Position numbers and translations under genes: made by a program | The notes under the pieces: generated by a model | What the model was told of the DNA's origin: nothing | The model's input: the letters and a program-made list of their open reading frames with translations, nothing else | Databases searched by the model: none | In this document: piece by piece, positions 13,533-18,705 of the stretch | Layout: the number at the start of each line of letters is the position of its first letter | Position numbering within the stretch: position 1 is the first letter of the stretch | DNA from: JBBSIG01 sp038232215 | Lineage (GTDB): Bacteria; Actinomycetota; Thermoleophilia; Gaiellales; Gaiellaceae | Direction of reading: 5' to 3' | DNA length: 18,705 nt | NCBI GenBank assembly: GCA_038232215.1 | Contig: JBBSIG010000020.1 | Coordinates: 1-18,705 of the forward strand

Positions 13533-15562
13533 TTACCCAGCACCTGATCCCACCATTTCGCCTCTCGCACCTTGTCGGTCGTCTTCAGCTCGACCGCGTA
13601 CGCCGCGAGCTCGTACCCCTCGCGCAGGATCGCCGCGATCTGAGCGCTCTCGAGCGGCCTGGCGAAGTAGTGCCCCTGACCGAGCTCGCAGCCGAGTCGC
13701 CGCAGCTGCTCGACCTGCTCCGCCGACTCGACTCCCTCGGCCAGCGCGGTTAGCTGCAGGGTCCGGCAGAGCTCGATGATCGTCCGCGTGAAGGCCGACT
13801 TCTGCAGGTCGACCGTGACGCCCTCGACGAACGGGCTGGCGATCTTCAGGATGTCCACGGGGAAGCGGTGGAGGTACCGCAGCGAGGAGTACCCGGTGCC
13901 GAAGTCGTCGATCGCGAGCTTGAGGCCGAGCTGCTTGAGATCGGTGAGCCTGTCGATCGTCTGGTCGGTGTCGTCCATCATCACGCTCTCGGTGATCTCG
14001 AGGATGAGCGTCTCCGGGTCGAGACCGGAGTCCGAGAGCGCATTCGAGAGCTCCGCGAGGAGGTCCGGCTGCTGCAGCTGCTTGCCAGAGAGGTTGACGC
14101 TCACCATGAGGGGCGGCTCCTGCGGGTACTGCCGGTGCCACTCGCTGACCTGCCGGCAGGCCTCCGCGAAGATCCAACGTCCGAGCGGCAGGATGAGCCC
14201 CGTCTCCTCGGCGATCGAGACGAAGCTGCTCGGCGACAGAGACCCTCGCTCGGGATGATTCCACCGGACCAGGGCCTCGACGCCCACGATGCGGCCGGTA
14301 CGGAGCCTCGTGAGCGGTTGATAGACGAGCGCGAACTCCTGCCGCTCGAGTGCGTGGCGGAGGTCCGACTCGAGCTCGAGGCGCTCCAGGGCCACGGTGT
14401 GCATCGTGGGCTCGAACAGCGCGGCTCGCCCCTTGCCCGTCCCCTTCGCGGTGTACATCGCGATGTCGGCGTTCCGGAGCAGCTCGTCGGCGCCGTCCTC
14501 GGGGCCGCTGATCACGATGCCGACGCTCGTGCCGATCGTTGCCTCCTTGCCGTTCAGGGAGAGCGGCGCCTGGAGCGCGTCGATGATCTTGTCAGCCACG
14601 ACGCCGGCCTCCTCGGCGGACGTGGCCTCCTCGAGCAGAATCGCGAACTCGTCGCCGCCGAGGCGGGCGGGCGTGTCGCCGGCCCGGACGCACGACTGCA
14701 GGCGGCGCGCCACGATGACCAGGACCTCGTCCCCGACGACGTGGCCGAGGCTGTCGTTGACCTTCTTGAAGTCGTCGAGATCGAGGAAGAGCACGGCGAA
14801 GGGTCTCCTCCCGGCCCTGCGCGCGACCAGCGCGTGCTCCACGCGGTCGCGAAACAGCGCCCGGTTCGCGAGGTTCGTGAGCGGGTCGTGGAAGGCCTGG
14901 TGCGCGAGCTGGTTCTCGAGTGCCTTGCGCTCGCTGATGTCCCGGGTGTGCAGGACGATGTGGGCGACGTCGGCGTCGTCCAGCAGGTTGTTGGCGACCG
15001 TCTCGACGTAGAGCCAGGAGGAGTCCCGATGCTTCATCCGCCACTCGGCTGCGGCCGTGGCACCCGGTCGCCGAACCGTCCCGGCGAGGAACTCGAGCGC
15101 CTGCGACACGTCGGCTTCGTGCACGAGCGTCGTGAGCTTCGTCCCGAGGAGCTCCTCCGGGCGATAGCCGAGCACGCGCTCGACGGATGCCGACAAGAAC
15201 CGGATCGTCGTGTCGGCCTCGATCAGGGTCATCACGTCGGACGAGTTCTCGACGAGCGACTGGAACCGCTTGCCGCTCTCGGCCGAAACCCCCGGCTCCG
15301 CGGTGCCCGCCGCGTGCACCTGGAGCGCCGCCTCCACCGGGCTCTCGTGCAGGCCGCTCGTCAGGGTCACCGAGTGCCCGGCGAGCAGGTGGTTGCGCAG
15401 GAGCGGAGGAAGCTGATCCAGCGAGAGGCTCGCAGCGACGAGCGCGGTGATCGAGGCGCCGGAGTCGGAATCGCCGCGCTGCGCCCTCGAGACGCTCGCC
15501 TTCCGCCCGCTGCGCTCGAGGGCGTCGCCGCTCTCGACTCGCTTCAGCGAGCGCCTGCTCAC
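13529..15562 (-). CDS. PAS-GGDEF-EAL cyclic-di-GMP signalling protein
   Basis: This is a 677-residue soluble protein. An N-terminal stretch (about 36-90) of unknown type is followed by a PAS domain (about 97-215: FQSLVENSSDVMTLIEAD ... VLGYRPEELLG ... HTRDISERKALE). The GGDEF domain has an intact GGDEF at 302-306 and the inhibitory-site RxxD (Arg293-Ala-Gly-Asp296) five residues before it. The EAL domain has EAL at 429-431, VNLSGKQL, LEITES, DDFGTGYSSL with Asp552/Asp553, and EGVES. At the usual KID position the sequence reads Lys573-Ile-Ala575, so an aspartate important for metal binding in studied EAL enzymes is Ala here. It may therefore make c-di-GMP, with altered breakdown activity. The GTG start overlaps the PilT stop (GTGA), and its own end overlaps the macro-domain start. 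Confidence 0.95.
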   Translation of the reverse strand: MSRRSLKRVESGDALERSGRKASVSRAQRGDSDSGASITALVAASLSLDQLPPLLRNHLLAGHSVTLTSGLHESPVEAALQVHAAGTAEPGVSAESGKRFQSLVENSSDVMTLIEADTTIRFLSASVERVLGYRPEELLGTKLTTLVHEADVSQALEFLAGTVRRPGATAAAEWRMKHRDSSWLYVETVANNLLDDADVAHIVLHTRDISERKALENQLAHQAFHDPLTNLANRALFRDRVEHALVARRAGRRPFAVLFLDLDDFKKVNDSLGHVVGDEVLVIVARRLQSCVRAGDTPARLGGDEFAILLEEATSAEEAGVVADKIIDALQAPLSLNGKEATIGTSVGIVISGPEDGADELLRNADIAMYTAKGTGKGRAALFEPTMHTVALERLELESDLRHALERQEFALVYQPLTRLRTGRIVGVEALVRWNHPERGSLSPSSFVSIAEETGLILPLGRWIFAEACRQVSEWHRQYPQEPPLMVSVNLSGKQLQQPDLLAELSNALSDSGLDPETLILEITESVMMDDTDQTIDRLTDLKQLGLKLAIDDFGTGYSSLRYLHRFPVDILKIASPFVEGVTVDLQKSAFTRTIIELCRTLQLTALAEGVESAEQVEQLRRLGCELGQGHYFARPLESAQIAAILREGYELAAYAVELKTTDKVREAKWWDQVLGK

Positions 15563-16692
15563 GCGCTTCGGGCGGGCTGTCTCGGATCCTGGTGGCTCGC
15601 CGCTCTCTCCGCCATGCCCCGTGCCCGCACGACCTGCGCCGCGGCGATCGTGAAGTCGTGCTTGTTGGTCGCGGCGTTGGACGCGACCTCGGGATCGACC
15701 GAGCCGCTGACGACCAGGTCGAGGAGCGCCTGCTCGAAGGTGCGCATGGAGAAGAAGGCGCCGTCCTCGATCGCTGCGCCGATCAGCTCGCTCTCGTCGT
15801 TTCGGATCAGGTCGGCGATCCGCGTGTTCGTGACCATCACCTCAACAGCCGGCACGCGGCCGCCGCCCACCTTCGGCAGCAGCCGCTGGCTGACGACGCC
15901 GCGCAGCACTCCCGCGAGGATCGAGCGCACCTGCTTCTGCTTGACCTCGGAGAAGAAGTCGATCAACCGCGAGACCGTCTCGGCGGCGTCGATCGTGTGC
16001 ATCGAGCTGAGCACGAGGTGGCCGGACTCCGCGGCCTGGACGGCCGTCTCTGCCGAGTCGGCGTCGCGAAGCTCGCCGATCATGATCACGTCGGGATCCT
16101 GGCGCAGCACCTGCCGGAGAGCGAGACGGAAGGACTCCGTGTCGAAGCCGACCTCACGTTGCTGGACGAGGCTCCGGTGGTCGTCGTGGACGACCTCGAT
16201 CGGATCCTCGATCGTGACGATGTGCAGGTCGCGCGTGCGGTTGATGTGATCGACGATCGCTCCGAGGGTCGTCGACTTTCCGGCGCCGGTCGGCCCGGTC
16301 ACCAGCACGAGCCCGCGCTGCTCGTTCGCGAGGCGCTCCACGCCGGGGGGAAGCCGGAGCGCCTCGAAGCTCGGCATCTGCCCGGGGATGAGCCGGAAGG
16401 CGAGCGAGGTCTGACCCCGCTGGCGGAAGCCGGTGACCCGGAAGCGGAGACGGTTGTCGCCGGTGTAGGCGATGTCCAGGTCTCCCCGGCCCGCAAAGGC
16501 CTGGAGCCGCGCGGCGTCGTACTGACACACCCGCTCGAGCGCGGCATGGAGGTCGATCTCGGTCAGCCGGGGCCACTCGCCGATGGTCTGGAGAATCCCG
16601 TCACGGCGCAGCTTCGGGAACTGGCTCACCTTGAGGTGAACGTCGCTGGCGCCGATCTCGGCAGCCTGCGTGAGAAGACTATCGAGGTCCAT
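15559..16692 (-). CDS. PilT-type twitching motility ATPase
   Basis: This is a 377-residue hexameric ATPase of the PilT/GspE superfamily, close in length to other PilT proteins. The N-terminal domain contains ASDVHLKVSQFPKLRRDG. Walker A is GPTGAGKST (from residue 133, Lys139), the Asp box is VTIEDPIEVVHDD, the Walker B region is DVIMIGELRDADS (Glu207), and the His box is GHLVLSSMHTIDA. RIADLIRNDESELIGAAIEDG-like residues near 290-310 occupy the place of the AIRNLIRE motif that is characteristic of PilT retraction ATPases. The ATG at 16692 has a close GGGAGG just upstream. No pilin, PilB or PilC gene is in the window. Coupling to a c-di-GMP protein suggests that surface motility or adhesion is regulated together. 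Confidence 0.92.
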   Translation of the reverse strand: MDLDSLLTQAAEIGASDVHLKVSQFPKLRRDGILQTIGEWPRLTEIDLHAALERVCQYDAARLQAFAGRGDLDIAYTGDNRLRFRVTGFRQRGQTSLAFRLIPGQMPSFEALRLPPGVERLANEQRGLVLVTGPTGAGKSTTLGAIVDHINRTRDLHIVTIEDPIEVVHDDHRSLVQQREVGFDTESFRLALRQVLRQDPDVIMIGELRDADSAETAVQAAESGHLVLSSMHTIDAAETVSRLIDFFSEVKQKQVRSILAGVLRGVVSQRLLPKVGGGRVPAVEVMVTNTRIADLIRNDESELIGAAIEDGAFFSMRTFEQALLDLVVSGSVDPEVASNAATNKHDFTIAAAQVVRARGMAERAASHQDPRQPARSA

Positions 16693-16761
16693 GGCCCTCC
16701 CATCGGCCGGCGAGCGCCGCTCCTTGAGGCGCAGCCCCTAGGCCTGTTGATCGCTCCCGGC

Positions 16762-17802
16762 TCAGTCTCCGTGTGGAGTCAGCAACAGCACGGCGTAGCA
16801 GGCGAGCCAGTGCTCGACCATGTAGTCGCCGCCCGTCACCTGCGCGAGCGACGCGCCCGCGTGCCGGGCGGAGGACGCGCTCGCGAGCGGGATCCGCTCG
16901 TCGCCCTCGGGCAGGGCACGGGCGAGCTGGCTCCAGCAGAAGGCCCGGGACAGGTTTAGCCCGTGCAGGTGCGCGATCTGCCCGTCCGAGGCGTCGGAGA
17001 CGTGGGCCGGCGCGAACAGCGCCGCCGGCTCCTCCCCGCCGAGCCCGGGCAGGAAGCGGCCGAGCCACGCGGCGAAGGCAGCCGGCTCCAGCAGGCTCGC
17101 CAGCAGCTCGGCCTCCACGAGCGCCGGGGAGAGGAAGTCGCTGCCGGACGGCTCCCACGCGCCGGGATAGTCGCGGTCGTCGGCGAACCAGCGGTGCGCG
17201 GCCTCGGTCAGGGCGGTGAGGAGCGCCGGCTCCCCCGACCGGGCGAGCCTCCGCGCGAACGGCAGCGAGCGCGACAGCCCGAAGGCGCTGTTGCCGTGCA
17301 CGCCGTCCCGGACCGGGTACGTCGCCTTCGGCAGCCACTCGAGATAGCGGCGGGCGAGGATCGCGCCGAGCGGCTCCAGGTTGGCCGCCCACCGCCCGGC
17401 GTCGGGGTCGTCCCAGGTCGCGGTCTCGTACGCGAGCATGAGCGCCCAACCCCAGCCGTAGGGCCGCTTGAAGCCCGGATGCGTCTCGAAGTAGGCCGCC
17501 TCCACGGCCAGCGGCTCGGCGGCCAGGTGCTCGTCGAGCGCGGCCCGCACCTCCGCCTCGGGCAGGGCCTCGGGCACCGTCCTGAGCAGGCGCACGAGCG
17601 CCCAGTGCATCTCCACGGCCGAGTGCCAGTCGTAGCAGCCGTAGAAGGAGGGGTGCACCTCGTGCGGGAGCGGGCGGTCGTCCGGCCCGCCCAGCGGGTG
17701 GCGCAGGTCGTTCGGGTACTCGCGCCCGATCCCCGCGAGGATCACCTCGGCGAAGCCGGCGGCGTGCTCGCGCAGGAGCGGGTCGGACTCGGATGCGGAC
17801 AG
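16762..17802 (-). CDS. DUF2891 family protein
   Basis: This is a cytosolic protein of 327 residues from the GTG at 17745, or about 346 if it begins at a CTG at 17802. The open frame continues upstream of 17745 with LSASESDPLLREHAAGFAEV, which looks like the family's usual N-terminal helix before GREYPNDLRHPL. No ATG or GTG is available there, so a non-standard start is likely. Recognisable blocks are HPSFYGCYDWHSAVEMHW, KRPYGWGWALMLAYE, HGNSAFGLSRSLPFA and HLHGLNLSRAFCWSQLA. DUF2891 proteins look like alpha-barrel sugar-type enzymes, but no function is established to my knowledge. It follows a CitB/DcuR-like regulator on the same strand, probably in one operon. Confidence 0.85.
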   Translation of the reverse strand: MSASESDPLLREHAAGFAEVILAGIGREYPNDLRHPLGGPDDRPLPHEVHPSFYGCYDWHSAVEMHWALVRLLRTVPEALPEAEVRAALDEHLAAEPLAVEAAYFETHPGFKRPYGWGWALMLAYETATWDDPDAGRWAANLEPLGAILARRYLEWLPKATYPVRDGVHGNSAFGLSRSLPFARRLARSGEPALLTALTEAAHRWFADDRDYPGAWEPSGSDFLSPALVEAELLASLLEPAAFAAWLGRFLPGLGGEEPAALFAPAHVSDASDGQIAHLHGLNLSRAFCWSQLARALPEGDERIPLASASSARHAGASLAQVTGGDYMVEHWLACYAVLLLTPHGD

Positions 17803-17822
17803 CGTCGTCTCCGGCCCCCGGC

Positions 17823-18497
17823 TCAGCCGCTGCCCCAGCGATAGAGGTGCTCGGGGCGGCCGGCGGCACCGTAGCGGAGCGTCAGCTCGATGCTGCCGAG
17901 CGAGGAGAGGTACTCGAGATAGCGGCGGGCGGTGCCGCGGCTGACGCCTGCCCGCTCGGCCACCTCGGCGGCCGTCGTCTCGGCCGCCGCCTCGCGCAGG
18001 GCGTCGAGGACGACGCCGAGCGTGGGTGCCGAGATGCCCTTCGGCAGCCGGTCCCTCCCCTGGGCGCGGAGGAGCGAGAACAGGCGGTCGATCTCCTGCT
18101 GGCTCGGCTCCCGCAGCCGGGCGAGGCGGGACCTGAGCGCGGCGTAGCGCTCCAGCCGCTCGCGGAAGGTGTCGAAGGCGAACGGCTTCACGAGGTAGTG
18201 GACGACGCCCCCCTGCATGGCGGAGCGCAGGGTCTGCACGTCCTTCGCGGCCGTGACGGCGATGACGTCGACCGGGTCCTCCTCCTGGCGCAGACGGCGC
18301 AGCACCTCGAGCCCGCTGAGGTCGGGCAGGTAGACGTCGAGGAGCAGGAGATCGGGCCGGAGCCGGCGGACGAGCTCGAGCGCGTCCCCGCCGGAGTGCG
18401 CTTCCCCCGCAACCTCGAACCCGGGCACGCGCTCGACGTACGAGCGGTGGATCGACGCCGACATGAAGTCGTCGTCGACCACGAGCGTCCGGATCAC
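17823..18497 (-). CDS. CitB/DcuR-type response regulator
   Basis: This is a 224-residue regulator. The receiver domain has Asp8-Asp10, phosphoacceptor Asp54 (LLLDVYLPDLSG), Thr82 and Lys104 (VKPFAFDTF). A linker helix and a C-terminal helix-turn-helix follow (about 168-193: TTAAEVAERAGVSRGTARRY). The motif VKPF-AFDTFRERLERYAALR and the C-terminal tail YGAAGRPEHLYRW are typical of the family that controls citrate, malate or fumarate uptake. It starts at a GTG overlapping the kinase stop (GTGA, 18494-18497). No dicarboxylate transporter gene is in the window, so the target genes are unknown. DUF2891 just downstream may be one of them. Confidence 0.93.
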   Translation of the reverse strand: MIRTLVVDDDFMSASIHRSYVERVPGFEVAGEAHSGGDALELVRRLRPDLLLLDVYLPDLSGLEVLRRLRQEEDPVDVIAVTAAKDVQTLRSAMQGGVVHYLVKPFAFDTFRERLERYAALRSRLARLREPSQQEIDRLFSLLRAQGRDRLPKGISAPTLGVVLDALREAAAETTAAEVAERAGVSRGTARRYLEYLSSLGSIELTLRYGAAGRPEHLYRWGSG

Positions 18498-18705
18498 GAC
18501 GCGCCGACCCGCGCGCGCTCGTGCGGCAGGAAGGCGGTGAACAGCGCCCCTCCGTCGTTCTCGACCGTGACGTAGCCGCCGGGCCGGCGGCGCACGGTCT
18601 GACTGACGAGCGCGAGCCCGAGCCCGCGGCGACCGGCGCCGGTCGCCCCCTTCGGCGGGAACCCGGCCTGGAAGATCTCGTCGACGAGCGCGGGGGCGAC
18701 GGCGG
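18494..18705 (-). CDS. CitA/DcuS-type sensor histidine kinase, C-terminal part only
   Basis: Only the last 70 or so codons are in the window; the N-terminal part lies beyond position 18705. The visible part is the end of a HATPase domain: EIFQAGFPPKGATGAGRRGL contains the F-box and G2-type glycine stretch, then GLALVSQTVRR, GGYVTVENDGG and ALFTAFLP. This pattern (F..G.S.K....RGLGLALV) is typical of CitA/DcuS kinases, in agreement with the coupled CitB/DcuR-like regulator. The stop is TGA at 18496-18494. The sensed ligand cannot be inferred because the sensor domain is missing. Confidence 0.88.
   Translation of the reverse strand, partial: AVAPALVDEIFQAGFPPKGATGAGRRGLGLALVSQTVRRRPGGYVTVENDGGALFTAFLPHERARVGAS

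Noticed and set aside
13868..16249. A plus-strand open frame of nearly 800 codons antisense to the GGDEF-EAL and PilT genes
   Set aside because: It has no recognisable motif, and the minus-strand frames carry complete families with catalytic residues. It is an antisense shadow of GC-rich codons.
16679..17869. Alternative minus-strand frame over the DUF2891 gene
   Set aside because: It is nearly all Ala/Arg/Gly/Pro; the other frame contains the conserved DUF2891 blocks.
1..18705. Transposases, integrases, CRISPR repeats, prophage or toxin-antitoxin genes
   Set aside because: I looked for these and saw no protein motifs, regularly spaced repeats or terminal inverted repeats supporting them.

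Overview
This is a high-GC window with very dense gene packing, many GTG starts and frequent 4-base stop/start overlaps. It carries an ECF sigma factor with a zinc-binding anti-sigma partner, several two-component systems, a PilT ATPase with a PAS-GGDEF-EAL protein, and a COG4280-like membrane protein. Together these suggest an actinobacterium, plausibly Thermoleophilia (Solirubrobacterales or Gaiellales). That placement is an inference from composition and gene content only. No mobile element, tRNA, rRNA or CRISPR array was seen.

Layout. Positions 1-906 (+) hold a compact run of three membrane-protein genes. The COG4280-like gene is frameshifted and internally deleted, the second is a small two-helix protein that looks intact, and the third is a frameshifted DUF1232 gene. 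Converging on it from the right is a minus-strand run from 9286 down to about 806. In transcription order it reads: lipoprotein, ABC ATPase, LPG-synthase-TM/AglD-type membrane protein, second ABC ATPase, 900-residue FtsX/MacB-type permease, OmpR-family regulator, histidine kinase, and a DedA/VTT protein that is now frameshifted. Almost all junctions are translationally coupled. The first gene of each half (lipoprotein at 9286, second ATPase at 6913) is preceded by the same tandem motif at exactly the same distance from its start codon. The block therefore looks like one regulon, probably sensing or repairing a cell-envelope lipid or antimicrobial-peptide stress.

From 9642 to 10549 (-) lies an ECF sigma factor with a small ZAS-type anti-sigma protein. 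Divergent from it is a ferredoxin-reductase-like flavoprotein (10746-11996, +). Next come three consecutive inverted repeats (12141-12215) and an orphan NarL/LuxR-type response regulator (12304-12942, +).

The right part is again minus strand. A PilT-type ATPase, a PAS-GGDEF-EAL protein and a macro-domain protein are joined by 4-base overlaps (16692 to 12975). Beyond them sit a CitA/DcuS-like kinase (cut by the window edge), its CitB/DcuR-like regulator and a DUF2891 protein (18705 to 16762).

The strongest hunt results are the equidistant shared operator/promoter of the two envelope operons, the composition of that envelope module (two ATPases, one double-FtsX permease, two lipid-transport-type membrane proteins), the PilT/c-di-GMP/macro-domain operon, and the concentration of frameshifts in the first 1.5 kb.
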